Assembly: GCF_022655055.1 (NCBI RefSeq)
Contig: NZ_CP093384.1
Coordinates: 1,426,001 to 1,490,000, forward strand
Reading direction: 5' to 3'
DNA: 64,000 bases
Source of the DNA: Vagococcus sp. CY52-2
Lineage (GTDB): Bacteria; Bacillota; Bacilli; Lactobacillales; Vagococcaceae
Each line of letters begins with the position of its first letter. Position 1 is the first letter of the stretch. Position numbers and translations under genes: made by a program. The notes beneath the pieces were generated by a model. That model was not told where the DNA came from and searched no databases. It saw nothing but the letters and a program-made list of their open reading frames with translations. This document shows, in pieces, positions 1-9,588 of this stretch.

Positions 1-788
1 GCTGTCACATCAGAACTTGCATCTTTTTTTGTATACATATGCTCATATGCCCAAATTTTCCAAGAATTATCTAATACATTTTTATCTTTTGGTTCCACAT
101 TATCAATAGAAAGACCAATAATACTATCATCAATATAAGAAAAGGCTAAGTAACTAATAGCTCCGGGCGTTTCAGAAACGATTTTTCGAACAGTACCAGA
201 TGAATCTTGTTCCTGTCCTTTAGCCGCTTCTGCGCCACCGATTCCCCATTTTTCAAAAGTTGCACGAGTTCCGCTTCCTGATACACGATTAATTAATTCA
301 ATTTTCTGATCTTTTCCACCTACTTCTTTCCAGTTGGTTACTTTACCAGTGAAAATATCTTTTAACTGCTCAGAAGTAAGGTTTTTAACACCTACTTCTT
401 TATTAACAACAGGAGCCACACCTACAACTGCTACTTTATGGTCTTCAATCTTCGACGCATCAATTCCATCTTTTTCTTCGGCGTAAACATCTGAGTTTCC
501 AATATCAACAGCACCTGTTGATACTTGCGTTAACCCTGTTCCACTACCACCACCTTGAACTGTAATAGTATAGTTTGGATTATCAGTCATATAAATTTCT
601 GCTACTTTCTCTACTAATGGCTGTAATGCTGTTGATCCAACAGATGTAATATCTACTTTTTCAGTAGATTTTGCTTTTTCAGAACCACTTGTCCCACTAT
701 TGCTACTTTCAGTTGACCCATTACCTTTACAGCCTACTAATGTAAATAATACGCCTACTGTAATGACAGATAATAATTTCTTTTTCAT
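1..788 (-). CDS. pstS: Phosphate ABC transporter substrate-binding lipoprotein PstS (3' end cut by window)
   Basis: About 262 residues are visible and the C-terminus lies outside the window. The product starts MKKKLLSV and has a lipoprotein signal ending LVGC with the lipidated Cys at residue 20, then a Ser/Gly-rich linker. The mature part has PstS hallmarks: GSTALQP near the start, GGGSGTG, NRVSGSGTR for phosphate oxygen binding, and a GAISYLAFSY segment. Its family binds phosphate outside the membrane and delivers it to PstCAB. It lies downstream of clpX on the same strand but behind a terminator, so it is probably its own unit. A Pho-box-like pair upstream fits phosphate control. Family call is firm. 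Confidence 0.93.
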   Translation of the reverse strand, partial: MKKKLLSVITVGVLFTLVGCKGNGSTESSNSGTSGSEKAKSTEKVDITSVGSTALQPLVEKVAEIYMTDNPNYTITVQGGGSGTGLTQVSTGAVDIGNSDVYAEEKDGIDASKIEDHKVAVVGVAPVVNKEVGVKNLTSEQLKDIFTGKVTNWKEVGGKDQKIELINRVSGSGTRATFEKWGIGGAEAAKGQEQDSSGTVRKIVSETPGAISYLAFSYIDDSIIGLSIDNVEPKDKNVLDNSWKIWAYEHMYTKKDASSDVT

Positions 789-853
789 TTTTCAAAACTC
801 CTTAAAAGTTATTTGTTTGATTTATTTATTACACACAGAGTGTATCAAGTTTG

Positions 854-908
854 TGTAAAATTTATAGTCTTATAAATGTAAAATGAACGTAAATTATCCA
901 AATGTAAG
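854..908 (-). promoter_or_regulatory. Candidate PhoP box repeats upstream of pstS
   Basis: Read on the minus strand, four TTTACA-like hexamers (complements at 854-859, 877-882, 888-893, 903-908) lie upstream of pstS. The 877-893 pair is spaced 11 bp start to start, the one-turn spacing known for PhoP direct repeats in Firmicutes. The others are 23 and 15 bp away. Binding is inferred from spacing and location only. Confidence 0.4.
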
Positions 909-980
909 ATTATATTGGTTCATTTTTCAAAACAATGAAAACTTTATAACAGTTATGCGTCAATTGAAACAAATATATCA

Positions 981-1012
981 AAAAAAGAGAGCAGATTTCT
1001 CTACTCTCTTTT
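981..1012 (-). terminator. Intrinsic terminator after clpX
   Basis: On the minus strand an AAAGAGAG...CTCTCTTT hairpin is followed by a T run, directly after the clpX stop codon. Confidence 0.8.
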
Positions 1013-1014
1013 AC

Positions 1015-2268
1015 CTATTTAATCGTTTTTAATTTTAATTCTGGTTCACCATCACCTTCAACAGCTTCTTTAGTAATAATAACTTTTTCTACATCTTCTC
1101 GGGTTGGAATTTCATACATAATGCCCATCATCACGTGTTCAATGATTGAACGAAGACCACGAGCACCTGTATCGCGTTCAATTGCTTGATTAGCAATAGC
1201 ATCTAATGCTCCGGGTGTGAATTCAAGCTCCACATTATCTAGAGATAAGAGTTTCTTATACTGTTTCACTAATGCATTTTTAGGTTCAGTTAAAATTCTT
1301 ACCAAATCTTCTCGGGTTAATTTTTCAAGAGATGCTGTCACTGGTAATCGTCCAATAAACTCTGGAATCAATCCGAATTTTAATAAATCTTCCGGAATAA
1401 TCTGTGCCATAATACTTTTTTCTTCGTCACGTTTATTTTTATTTGTTGAACCAAATCCGATTACTTTTTCACCTAGACGTTCTTTTACGATTGTTTCAAT
1501 ACCGTCAAACGCTCCGCCTACGATGAATAGAATTTCAGATGTATCAATCTGAATCAATTCTTGTTGTGGGTGTTTACGTCCTCCTTGAGGTGGCACACTG
1601 GCTACCGTTCCTTCTAATATTTTAAGTAAAGCTTGCTGTACCCCTTCACCCGACACATCACGTGTAATAGATACATTTTCACTTTTTCTAGCAATTTTAT
1701 CAATCTCATCAATATAGATAATCCCACGCTGCGCTTTTTCAACATTAAAGTCAGCTGCTTGTAATAGTTTTAAAAGAATATTTTCAACATCTTCCCCAAC
1801 ATATCCAGCTTCAGTTAGACTTGTTGCATCAGCAATAGCAAATGGAACATTTAATGTTCTAGCAAGAGTTTGGGCTAAAAATGTTTTCCCAGATCCTGTT
1901 GGTCCAATCAAACAAATATTACTTTTTTGAAGTTCTACTTCATCAACTTCTTCATTTTCTTCGTTGATTGCCATTTGTTGCACTCGCTTATAATGGTTAT
2001 ATACTGCAACAGATAAGACGATTTTGGCTCTTTCTTGTCCTATAACATATTCATTTAACACATCTAAAATTTCTTTTGGCTTTAATACATTAATTAAATC
2101 AGATACCATTTCATCTTGCATCTCTTCATCAATGATTTCTTTACATAAATCGATACATTCGTTACATATATATACTCCAGGTCCTGCGACTAATTTTTTC
2201 ACTTCATCTTGTGACTTTCCACAAAATGAACAGCGAACTTCATTATTTTCACCTGTATTGTCGTACAT
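1015..2268 (-). CDS. clpX: ATP-dependent protease ATP-binding subunit ClpX
   Basis: 417 residues, full length for ClpX. The N-terminal zinc-binding domain has C13-x2-C16 and C35-x2-C38. Walker A is GPTGSGKT at 122-129, Walker B is the IDEIDK segment, and a sensor-2 region GARGLR lies near the C-terminus. An IGFG loop (VIGFGS), needed to dock on ClpP, is present, so it should act as the unfoldase of ClpXP rather than as a lone chaperone. The start ATG has AGGAGG about 7 nt upstream. It follows tig on the same strand but a terminator separates them. ysxC/engB, which usually follows clpX in Firmicutes, is absent; pstS lies there instead. Confidence 0.97.
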   Translation of the reverse strand: MYDNTGENNEVRCSFCGKSQDEVKKLVAGPGVYICNECIDLCKEIIDEEMQDEMVSDLINVLKPKEILDVLNEYVIGQERAKIVLSVAVYNHYKRVQQMAINEENEEVDEVELQKSNICLIGPTGSGKTFLAQTLARTLNVPFAIADATSLTEAGYVGEDVENILLKLLQAADFNVEKAQRGIIYIDEIDKIARKSENVSITRDVSGEGVQQALLKILEGTVASVPPQGGRKHPQQELIQIDTSEILFIVGGAFDGIETIVKERLGEKVIGFGSTNKNKRDEEKSIMAQIIPEDLLKFGLIPEFIGRLPVTASLEKLTREDLVRILTEPKNALVKQYKKLLSLDNVELEFTPGALDAIANQAIERDTGARGLRSIIEHVMMGIMYEIPTREDVEKVIITKEAVEGDGEPELKLKTIK

Positions 2269-2370
2269 GTTTTCCCTCCTAATTGAAAAAAGACCTATAC
2301 GGCCTAATTCACCAAAAGTCTAATCATCTTGTTTATAATAACATACTATACTAGACAATGCATTAAAAAA

Positions 2371-2405
2371 GAAAACAAAAGACAAGGCTCTATTACCTTG
2401 TCTTT
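2371..2405 (-). terminator. Intrinsic terminator after tig
   Basis: On the minus strand AAAGACAAGG / CCTTGTCTTT forms a 10-bp stem with an 8-nt loop, followed by a T-rich stretch. It lies a few bases after the tig stop. Confidence 0.85.
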
Positions 2406-2415
2406 CTAGTCTTTC

Positions 2416-3699
2416 TTATGCTTCTTCTTTAACTGTTTTAACGATAGCATCAACTGCTCGTTTCATTTTGATATCATGAGCTAACATATCATCAGATAAA
2501 GCGTTTCTTACAGCTGAAGCTTCCATGTTGTATTGAGATGCTAAATCATCAATTTCAGCTTGAATGTCTTCATCAGTTACTTCAAAGTTTTCAGCCTCAA
2601 CGATTGCTTCAATCACTAAGTTTGTTTTAACACGTGATTCAGCTTCACCTTCAAATTGTTTATGTAAATCTTCCTCAGTTGTTCCACTGATTTGATAGTA
2701 TAATTCAGGTGAGATCCCTTGGTTTTGCATGTTTGATAAGAATTCATTCATACCACGGTGAACTTCATCGTGAACCATTACTTCTGGTAATTCAACGATT
2801 TCAGCATTTTCAACTGCTTGAGAAATAGCTGTTTCCTCAATCGCTGCTTCAGCTGCTGCCTCTTTAGAAGCTACTAATTCAGCTTTGATTTTTTCTTTTA
2901 ATTCTGCTAATGTTTCAACTTCTTCATCCACATCTTTAGCAAACTCATCATCTAATTCAGGTAATTCTTTTGCTTTTACTTCATGAACAGTTACTTTGAA
3001 AACTGCTTCTTGACCAGCTAAATCTTCAGCTTGGTATTCTTCTGGGAAAGTGACTTTAACTTCCACGTCATCTCCAGCTTTAGTTCCAACTAATTGTTCT
3101 TCAAAGCCTGGGATGAATGAGTTAGAACCTAATTCTAATGAATAGTTCTCACCTTTTCCACCTTCAAAGGCCACATCATCTTTGAAACCTTCAAAGTCAA
3201 TAACAACTGTGTCACCATTTTCAGCTGCTGATTCTTTAATCACTAATTCTGCTTGTGATTGTTGTTTTTGAGCTAAGTTTTCTTCAACTTCTTCATCAGT
3301 GACTGAGCGGTCTTGCTTAGGAACTGTTAAGTTTTTGTAATCTCCTAATTTAACTTCAGGTTTTACAACAACTTCAGCTGTGATAACCCATGGTTGACCT
3401 TTTTCCATTGATTCAACATTGATTTTTGGTTGAGCAACTGGCTCAATTCCCGCTTCTTCAATTGCTGCTTCATACAGTTCAGGCAAAACAACGTTTAAAG
3501 CATCTTCATATAATGCTTCTTCACCATACATTTGGTTAAACATTTGGCGAGGTACTTTCCCTTTACGGAATCCTGGCACGTTTAAATCTTTCTTCACGCG
3601 ATCAAATGCAGCTTTTAATCCTTTTTCAATATGTTCTGTAGAAACTTCAAACGTTAAAACACCATCGTTTGTTCCTTTTTTTTCCCATTTCGTAGACAT
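2416..3699 (-). CDS. tig: Trigger factor (ribosome-associated chaperone, PPIase)
   Basis: 427 residues, normal family length. The N-terminal ribosome-binding domain carries the signature GFRKGKVPR (about 44-52). An FKBP-like PPIase domain ([10 protein letters not shown], then [11 protein letters not shown]) sits around 160-240, followed by a long helical C-terminal domain. It shields nascent chains at the ribosome exit tunnel. A start five codons upstream (3714) falls inside the ribosome site. The ATG at 3699 has GGAGGT 7 nt upstream, so it was chosen. clpX follows, a common Firmicutes arrangement linking folding and degradation. Confidence 0.96.
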   Translation of the reverse strand: MSTKWEKKGTNDGVLTFEVSTEHIEKGLKAAFDRVKKDLNVPGFRKGKVPRQMFNQMYGEEALYEDALNVVLPELYEAAIEEAGIEPVAQPKINVESMEKGQPWVITAEVVVKPEVKLGDYKNLTVPKQDRSVTDEEVEENLAQKQQSQAELVIKESAAENGDTVVIDFEGFKDDVAFEGGKGENYSLELGSNSFIPGFEEQLVGTKAGDDVEVKVTFPEEYQAEDLAGQEAVFKVTVHEVKAKELPELDDEFAKDVDEEVETLAELKEKIKAELVASKEAAAEAAIEETAISQAVENAEIVELPEVMVHDEVHRGMNEFLSNMQNQGISPELYYQISGTTEEDLHKQFEGEAESRVKTNLVIEAIVEAENFEVTDEDIQAEIDDLASQYNMEASAVRNALSDDMLAHDIKMKRAVDAIVKTVKEEA

Positions 3700-3807
3700 A
3701 TAATGTACCTCCAAGTTATCTATTCATTAATAGTTTTTATACTATTTCATACCATACAATATTACACTAAAGACCTTTAATTGTAAACATTTTTCACTAA
3801 CAACTCA

Positions 3808-4749
3808 CTATTTTGTCATCGTATTCATCATAATACGATCGAGTAATTGAATTTGTTGATTGATTTTGTTAACTTCCTGATTGTCAATTATATCAAACCC
3901 AAAATAAGTTAGATAGGCTTTATTCCAACTTTTCACGTCAGTTACTATATCATCAATATAAGGATACATCATACCTAAATGCGTCTTAACAATATTTAAA
4001 ACTAGAGTCTCTTGACTGGGTTGATTATTTTCCATGTATTCTGACAAATCCTTATATAAAGAATTATTTTTGACACTAGGCATTAGTCGATTCATTTCAT
4101 TAAGTTTAGCATGATGATGTAGTTGACCAAATACATCTAAAATACTAACTGTTCCTTCATATTTTAATTGCACCAATTCATCAATGATTTGAGAACGTAT
4201 AAGTGGGGAAATATTTTTACTAATCAAAAATATTTCAGATGATAACTTAAAAAAATCCAACTTAGTTAAATAATTCATTTCTTGTAGTAATGCCTTTTGC
4301 TTTATAAAAGAAACTTTTTCTATTGACTTTATTCTTAATAATCTATTCGTATAATCCGTTTTATCAACCAGCGTCCAATATTTTTGAGTTTGATTCAATG
4401 TCTGTTTGAATTCCTCACTTAAATGAGATGCTCTATCAAACGTCAATAGCCATTTTTCTAAAACCAGAAACTGCTTCCTTTTTAATAAAATATCAAAATA
4501 AAGTGGCTGTAATTCCGACTGTTCTCGGTAGTCATCTTCATATTCTTTCATATATATATAGGCCGTTTCTAACCGACCAACATTGATTAATGCTTTAACT
4601 AACAAATAATTTACTTCTAAAGACTGACTAGTTTCATAACTATCGTTAAAATATTGTATGGCTTTTAAATCATCACCCTGTTCACTACTTTTTTTTCCTA
4701 GATAAAGCAATCTATTTTCATTAGCTGGAAATTCTAACATCTCTCCCAT
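3808..4749 (-). CDS. Helical-repeat (TPR-like) protein of unknown function
   Basis: About 313 residues, predicted cytosolic, with no signal peptide or membrane segment. The N-terminal 100 residues read as paired amphipathic helices typical of TPR repeats (NENRLLYLGKKS, AIQYFNDSYE, ALINVGRLETAYIYM). The rest is charged and helical with no motif I recognise. Two ATGs are adjacent (4752, 4749). GGAGGAAAG fits the second better, and a third in-frame ATG at 4740 is possible. The gene precedes tig. TPR proteins of this kind beside tig occur in enterococci, but no function is assigned. Confidence 0.75.
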   Translation of the reverse strand: MGEMLEFPANENRLLYLGKKSSEQGDDLKAIQYFNDSYETSQSLEVNYLLVKALINVGRLETAYIYMKEYEDDYREQSELQPLYFDILLKRKQFLVLEKWLLTFDRASHLSEEFKQTLNQTQKYWTLVDKTDYTNRLLRIKSIEKVSFIKQKALLQEMNYLTKLDFFKLSSEIFLISKNISPLIRSQIIDELVQLKYEGTVSILDVFGQLHHHAKLNEMNRLMPSVKNNSLYKDLSEYMENNQPSQETLVLNIVKTHLGMMYPYIDDIVTDVKSWNKAYLTYFGFDIIDNQEVNKINQQIQLLDRIMMNTMTK

Positions 4750-4791
4750 CATCTTTCCTCCATCACATTCTTATCATTCTACTGACACTAT

Positions 4792-4826
4792 AAAAAAAAA
4801 GCGTCACACATCAGTGCGCACTTTTT
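4792..4826 (-). terminator. Intrinsic terminator after the YkuJ-type gene
   Basis: On the minus strand an AAAAAGTGCGCAC / GTGTGACGCTTTTT imperfect stem with a TGAT loop is followed by a run of T. It lies just after the stop codon at 4832. Confidence 0.7.
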
Positions 4827-4831
4827 AATCG

Positions 4832-5065
4832 TTAGTCTTGTAACAATTCAAAAATTTCTAAAGTGACTAAATCAATGTCATCAAATTGATAGACTTCTTG
4901 AGAACCTGTTTCCGTTAATTCAAACATCTCATTGTTCCCATCAAACGTCACGATGCATCGCTCTTGTCCTTCTCTTTCAAATCGACGAACTTGTACTTCA
5001 TTGTCGCTAGATTCCACCATTGCATTCAATCGTTTAATAATTGCTGCTAACTGTGAACTTTTCAT
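4832..5065 (-). CDS. YkuJ family protein (DUF1797)
   Basis: 77 residues. The C-terminal YQFDDIDLVTLEIFELLQ closely matches the conserved end of Bacillus YkuJ-type proteins, and a central FDGNNEMFELT strand fits too. Function unknown; predicted cytosolic. The longest open frame begins further upstream (5170), overlapping the dehydrogenase gene. The ATG at 5065 has AAGGAGG 9 nt upstream and gives the family's usual length, so it was chosen. It lies about 90 bp behind the dehydrogenase and may be co-transcribed with it. Confidence 0.85.
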   Translation of the reverse strand: MKSSQLAAIIKRLNAMVESSDNEVQVRRFEREGQERCIVTFDGNNEMFELTETGSQEVYQFDDIDLVTLEIFELLQD

Positions 5066-5154
5066 AGAGCTAGCCTCCTTCGCATTTCTTCTGTTATATT
5101 GTAACAGAAACACTCCTAACATGCATTGAAAAACTGTGTCTTTTTTTAACTTTT

Positions 5155-6021
5155 TTAAATATCCCACCAAAGTTTAATCAAAGCTTGCGTTCCATCGTCT
5201 TCAAACCCTTTGTCTACTAGTGATTGATAGAGATGTCTTGCTTCTTTAGTGGCAGGTAAGTCAATGGACATTTTCTCAGCTTCTTCTAATGCAATGGTTA
5301 AATCCTTTAAAAAATGTTTAACAAAAAAGCCAGGCGTAAAATCCTCCTTCAAAATTCTTGGAGCATAATTGGTGAGTGACCAATTTGCTGCACTTCCTCC
5401 ACCGACTGTATCAAGAACTTTTTCTAAGTCTAAATCTGCTGATTTAGCATAAACAAGTAACTCAGTCATTCCTGTCATAGTGCCTGCAATCATGATTTGA
5501 TTAGCCATCTTAGTATGTTGCCCACTACCAGCTTTTCCTTGTAGATTCACTTTACTACTAAAAACATTTAAAATTGGTTCCACTTTATCAAAAATGGCAT
5601 CATCACCACCTACCATCGTAGTTAGCGTACCATTTTTAGCTCCTAAATCACCACCAGATACTGGAGCATCAAGACTATATGCTCCTTTTTCTCTAGCTGT
5701 TTGTGAAATTTTTTTTGCTAGTGACGGCGTACTTGTTGTCATATCAATGAGTATTTTTCCTATTACGTCTGCAGAAAATATACCATTTTCTCCATAATAT
5801 ATTTCTTCAACATCTTTTGGATAACCAACCATTGAAAAAATAATATCACTTTTATTAGTCACATCTTTTGGTGTACCTTGCCAAATAGCTCCCTCTTTGA
5901 CTAATTCATCTGTCTTAGACTTCGTACGATTATACACATTTACTGTATAACCAGATGTTAATAAATGTTTTACTATTGATGCACCCATCACACCTGTTCC
6001 TATAAATCCTATTTTTTCCAT
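5155..6021 (-). CDS. NAD(P)-dependent beta-hydroxyacid dehydrogenase (3-hydroxyisobutyrate dehydrogenase family)
   Basis: 288 residues. The Rossmann start GFIGTGVMGASIV binds the dinucleotide. DAPVSGGDLGAKNGTLT is the family's substrate-binding signature, and the Lys in GSGQHTKMANQ is the expected catalytic Lys. Members reduce or oxidise small beta-hydroxy acids (3-hydroxyisobutyrate, tartronate semialdehyde, or related substrates); the substrate here cannot be told from sequence. The start ATG has GAGGTGA 7 nt upstream. No pathway genes lie nearby. Confidence 0.88.
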   Translation of the reverse strand: MEKIGFIGTGVMGASIVKHLLTSGYTVNVYNRTKSKTDELVKEGAIWQGTPKDVTNKSDIIFSMVGYPKDVEEIYYGENGIFSADVIGKILIDMTTSTPSLAKKISQTAREKGAYSLDAPVSGGDLGAKNGTLTTMVGGDDAIFDKVEPILNVFSSKVNLQGKAGSGQHTKMANQIMIAGTMTGMTELLVYAKSADLDLEKVLDTVGGGSAANWSLTNYAPRILKEDFTPGFFVKHFLKDLTIALEEAEKMSIDLPATKEARHLYQSLVDKGFEDDGTQALIKLWWDI

Positions 6022-6112
6022 GCCAATTCACCTCATATAAATAAGTTTGATACTCTTATTATAGAAAAAGGAAACAATTAAATAAAGTCACAGCACTTCT
6101 AAATATGTATAA

Positions 6113-6145
6113 ATAAAAAAACATTCAAGTCAGAAACTTAAATGT
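6113..6145 (-). terminator. Intrinsic terminator after the bgsA-bgsB-flippase operon
   Basis: On the minus strand ACATTTAAGT / ACTTGAATGT pairs over 10 bp (one G-T pair) with a 5-nt loop and a seven-T tail. Confidence 0.85.
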
Positions 6146-6152
6146 CCTAATA

Positions 6153-7163
6153 TTATTGAGTTCTTTTTTGTTGAAAAGTCAATGCAACAAGACCTAAAAT
6201 AATACCTAAATAATAGGTCACTCCGCGCCATAAAAAAATAGCTAAAACTAATTTACTTTGTGATAAAGTGAACGTTCCAAATAATAAACTAAAACTGTAC
6301 TCTGCACCACCAGTTCCACCAGGAATAGGAAATAGTGAAGTAATCATTGTAATAAACGCATGTAAAACAACAATATGAAAAATGCTAATATTATGAATAC
6401 CTAACCCATGTAAAACAAAATAAGGGATAATATAATAAGCTACCAATTGAAGAACAGTTAGCGCACTTACTTTAATCATTAAAATGGGCTGATCTCTCAT
6501 ATAGTTACTTTCTGCATAAAAAGTATCCATTTTTTCAATCGTTCGTTGGTATAACTGATTAACTTTTTCATCTTTCTTAAATACATAAATCCCCTTAAAT
6601 ACAATATTTACTAACTTTCTTGTAAAACTATACCAATACATTATCATCAATAACGCAATAACAATGACAAAATGAATAATAAAACTGAGCAGTATTAATA
6701 GTTTTAATTTAGATAAATTATTTGATAAATAACCATATCCACCTACCAAACACATTAAAAAATTAATCACAATCCACACTTGATACACAACAAATTTCAT
6801 CAAACTTACAGATGTTGCTACTCCAGTGTCAACATCTGACTTAGATAATGCAATAATTTGTGCTGGTTGCCCACCTGTTGAAAATGGTGTGATAGCATTA
6901 AATAAGTGTTCAATCAACGGTATTCGATAGCTTGATGTAAATCTAAAGGTAGGATTGCTTCGTTTTAACAGTACTTGAACAATTTTTGCTTCAATTCCCC
7001 AATATATTAAGATACAAGCAACTGCTGCAGCTATCCACCACCAATTTATTGTGGAAAACTCTGTAGCCATATCTTGCAAACTGACCTTTTTCATTTCAGT
7101 ACCAATCACTATCAACCCTAATAAAACAGCTAAAACTAGATACCATTTATTTTTTTTGGTCAT
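6153..7163 (-). CDS. Lysylphosphatidylglycerol-synthase-type transmembrane (flippase-like, UPF0104) protein
   Basis: 336 residues, hydrophobic, with about eight predicted membrane segments. Features of the LPG synthase TM-region family are present: GG(Q)PAQ in the first half and FPIPGGTGGAEYS near the end. It lacks the soluble aminoacyl-transfer domain of MprF, so it is not a lysyl transferase. Such stand-alone proteins are thought to move lipids across the membrane. As third gene after two glycolipid glycosyltransferases, the natural inference is flipping or handling of glucosyl-diacylglycerols. RBS AGGAGG lies 6 nt before ATG. Confidence 0.8.
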   Translation of the reverse strand: MTKKNKWYLVLAVLLGLIVIGTEMKKVSLQDMATEFSTINWWWIAAAVACILIYWGIEAKIVQVLLKRSNPTFRFTSSYRIPLIEHLFNAITPFSTGGQPAQIIALSKSDVDTGVATSVSLMKFVVYQVWIVINFLMCLVGGYGYLSNNLSKLKLLILLSFIIHFVIVIALLMIMYWYSFTRKLVNIVFKGIYVFKKDEKVNQLYQRTIEKMDTFYAESNYMRDQPILMIKVSALTVLQLVAYYIIPYFVLHGLGIHNISIFHIVVLHAFITMITSLFPIPGGTGGAEYSFSLLFGTFTLSQSKLVLAIFLWRGVTYYLGIILGLVALTFQQKRTQ

Positions 7164-7181
7164 AGAGCTCCTCCTAACGCA

Positions 7182-8387
7182 CTACTTTCTAAATAACTTT
7201 AATGAGTATAAATTGCTATCATCTTCATACTCCTGATGATTTTCTTCAAAATAGACAAGAGCTTTTTGATAAAATTCTTCTACTCGTTTACCAAATGCTT
7301 CACTTGAAATATCATATAATTTATTTTCTAAAATAGATTGTTTTATTGAAATATCCTTTTTAATATAATCTATTAACGTCTGTGAAAACTCTTCATTTTC
7401 ATCATATGTTACACCTAAACTCTCATCATCAAATAAGTTATCCAAATAGTCATTTCCTTTTGCAACAACCTTTGTTTTTGCCGCCATTGCTTCTGTATAA
7501 GTTAATCCTTGTGTTTCAGAATCCGATGCACTAACAAAATAGTCTGCTGCTTGATAAAAAGGAGCTATATCTTTATTAGGTATTTCACCAGTAAAAATCA
7601 CTTGCTCCAACAACCCTAATTCATCTACCTGTTTTTCTAATTTAGCCTTAAACGGACCATCACCAACTATCAATAATTTAACATTTGGAATTTCTTTCAC
7701 TACTTTAGGCATACCTTTGAGCAAAGTTTGAATATTCTTTTCGTAAGATATCCGACTCACAGATAACAATAGACATGCATCATTATCAATTTTATAAGTC
7801 TCTCGTATACTCTCAATGAGCTTTTCTTCAACAGGTTTAAATTGCGATACATCAATTCCTGTAGGGATAACAGACATTGGTCGCTCAATCCCATACTCTT
7901 TTAATTTATTAACAACTCTTTGACTTGGGCAAATAATACCAGACATATGATTAGTATATAATTTAGATAATTGCTTAACATGAACTGGTTTTAACACTTT
8001 TCCCTTAGCAATATAATGTAGATAATCTTCATACATCGTGTGATAAGTATGAACGACTGGAACATCTAGTGCTTTTGCTGTTTGTTTCCCTAAAATACCT
8101 ACACCAAATTCTGTATGTGTGTGAACAATATCTAAATCTATTTCTTTTGCAACATGATACGCATACAACATTCCCCTAATAACGACGCGTCTATCTTTAA
8201 AAGAAATAAACGGAATACTAGGCATACGTATAATGCGTGGTTCTACTTCTTTTGCGTCAGGATCTGTTGTGGTGAAAATATACACGTCATGTCCCAATTT
8301 TTCAAGTTCTTGCTTCAGTATTTTAATAGATGTTGATACACCACTAACTTGAGGGAAATATGTATCTGTAAAAAAACCTATTTTCAC
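7182..8387 (-). CDS. bgsB: Glycosyltransferase family 4, probable diacylglycerol monoglucosyltransferase (BgsB-like)
   Basis: 401 residues. GT4 features are the N-terminal FTDTYFPQVSGVSTSI acceptor-side segment, HTHTEFG, and the C-terminal ALxxxxS-type donor site with SDSETQGLTYTEAMA (E-x7-E). Enterococcal BgsB makes monoglucosyl-diacylglycerol, the precursor of the glycolipid anchor of lipoteichoic acid; this assignment rests on family resemblance and gene order. The start is GTG, abutting the TAA stop of the upstream gene with zero spacing. GGAGGAGA lies just before, so translation is probably coupled. Confidence 0.83.
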   Translation of the reverse strand: MKIGFFTDTYFPQVSGVSTSIKILKQELEKLGHDVYIFTTTDPDAKEVEPRIIRMPSIPFISFKDRRVVIRGMLYAYHVAKEIDLDIVHTHTEFGVGILGKQTAKALDVPVVHTYHTMYEDYLHYIAKGKVLKPVHVKQLSKLYTNHMSGIICPSQRVVNKLKEYGIERPMSVIPTGIDVSQFKPVEEKLIESIRETYKIDNDACLLLSVSRISYEKNIQTLLKGMPKVVKEIPNVKLLIVGDGPFKAKLEKQVDELGLLEQVIFTGEIPNKDIAPFYQAADYFVSASDSETQGLTYTEAMAAKTKVVAKGNDYLDNLFDDESLGVTYDENEEFSQTLIDYIKKDISIKQSILENKLYDISSEAFGKRVEEFYQKALVYFEENHQEYEDDSNLYSLKLFRK

Positions 8388-9416
8388 TTAGTTCTCCTCC
8401 TTAGCACTTCTTTTATAATAGTCATACCATATTTTAGCAACATTTTCTTCACTATAATATAAAGCTGATTTTTTCGATTTCTCCTTATATTCCTCTAATA
8501 TCTCAGGATTATCTTTGATTTTTTTAATTGTTTCATTCATATCATAAATATTTGTCGTTGATATATACTGTTCATCAATGATGGCATGATATAAATCTAA
8601 ATCCCTTAACATAACAGGTGTACCACAATTAAATGCTTCTAGAATGCTCATAGGAAATAATTCATTATATGATGGCAATAAAAATACATCTGCCAAGTTA
8701 TACAATTTCATAATTTCTTCTCTGTCTACAATTCCAGTAAATAATAAATTTTCAGGTGGATTGTCATATATTTTTTTATAACGATCATATCCATCTGTCA
8801 TTTTTCCAAATGAAAATCCTCCTGCCCAAATAAATTGAACGTCTGGATTATCAATAGCTAACTGAACAAAATCATCAATGCCTTTTCTCTGTTGAATTTG
8901 TCCAGTCCCTAAAATAACTAGTTTTTCTTCTGAAATATGGTAATTTTTTCGCCAATTATTTTTTTCATCCATCGTCGCTTCGTAAAACTTTTTATTTGAT
9001 ACAAAATTTGGAATATAGGTAATTCTCTTTTCTTTTAATCCTGCATCCACTAATTTGGGAATAAAGGTTGGATTAACAACCACTAATTGATCCATTCTCC
9101 CATAAAAACGTATAAGGTACCAATCAAATACTTTTTTAAATGGTGAAAAAAGCGTCAAACTCCCCTCAAGCGTTTCAGGTAAAAAGTGAACATATCCTAT
9201 CGTTGTTCCTCTTTTCTTTTTAAAAAAAGTCGAAATAAAAAACTGTGGGTCCACAGTATGATAATGTGAAATATCTGATTGCTTAAATTTATTAATTGAA
9301 ATATCAAATTCAGTTGAAAAATGTTTATTGAGCATATTAATTAATTCTATATAGGCACTTCCAACCCCTTGGCCTTTCACTTTATCAGCTGATGAAAACA
9401 TATTTATCCTTAACAA
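8388..9416 (-). CDS. bgsA: Glycosyltransferase family 4, probable second diacylglycerol glycosyltransferase (BgsA/CpoA-like)
   Basis: About 343 residues. GYVHFLPETLEGSL, FIWAGGFSFGKMTDGYDRY and LPSYNELFPMSILEA strongly resemble pneumococcal CpoA and enterococcal BgsA. These add the second hexose to monohexosyl-diacylglycerol at the cytoplasmic membrane face. The start is uncertain: GTG at 9425 overlaps AGGAG itself, ATG at 9401 would drop the conserved LRIN segment, and TTG at 9416 has AGGAG 8 nt upstream and keeps it. I chose TTG. It is the first gene of the three-gene operon. Loss of BgsA in E. faecalis is known to affect biofilm and membrane lipids. Confidence 0.83.
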   Translation of the reverse strand: MLRINMFSSADKVKGQGVGSAYIELINMLNKHFSTEFDISINKFKQSDISHYHTVDPQFFISTFFKKKRGTTIGYVHFLPETLEGSLTLFSPFKKVFDWYLIRFYGRMDQLVVVNPTFIPKLVDAGLKEKRITYIPNFVSNKKFYEATMDEKNNWRKNYHISEEKLVILGTGQIQQRKGIDDFVQLAIDNPDVQFIWAGGFSFGKMTDGYDRYKKIYDNPPENLLFTGIVDREEIMKLYNLADVFLLPSYNELFPMSILEAFNCGTPVMLRDLDLYHAIIDEQYISTTNIYDMNETIKKIKDNPEILEEYKEKSKKSALYYSEENVAKIWYDYYKRSAKEEN

Positions 9417-9532
9417 AAAATCCACTCCTACTATCTACTATAATACGTAAAGTCATTTCACAATACATCATACTACAGTCGCATTTTTAATGCGAAATGT
9501 GTACACTAGTATATATCTTAACACGTTATAAT

Positions 9533-9579
9533 AAAAAAAAACCATAATTTACTGTATAAAAACAGTAAATTATGGTTTT
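9533..9579 (-). terminator. Strong intrinsic terminator after ptsI
   Basis: On the minus strand a perfect 18-bp stem (AAAACCATAATTTACTGT and its complement) with a 6-nt loop is followed by a long T run. Confidence 0.93.
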
Positions 9580-9588
9580 CAATATTAA

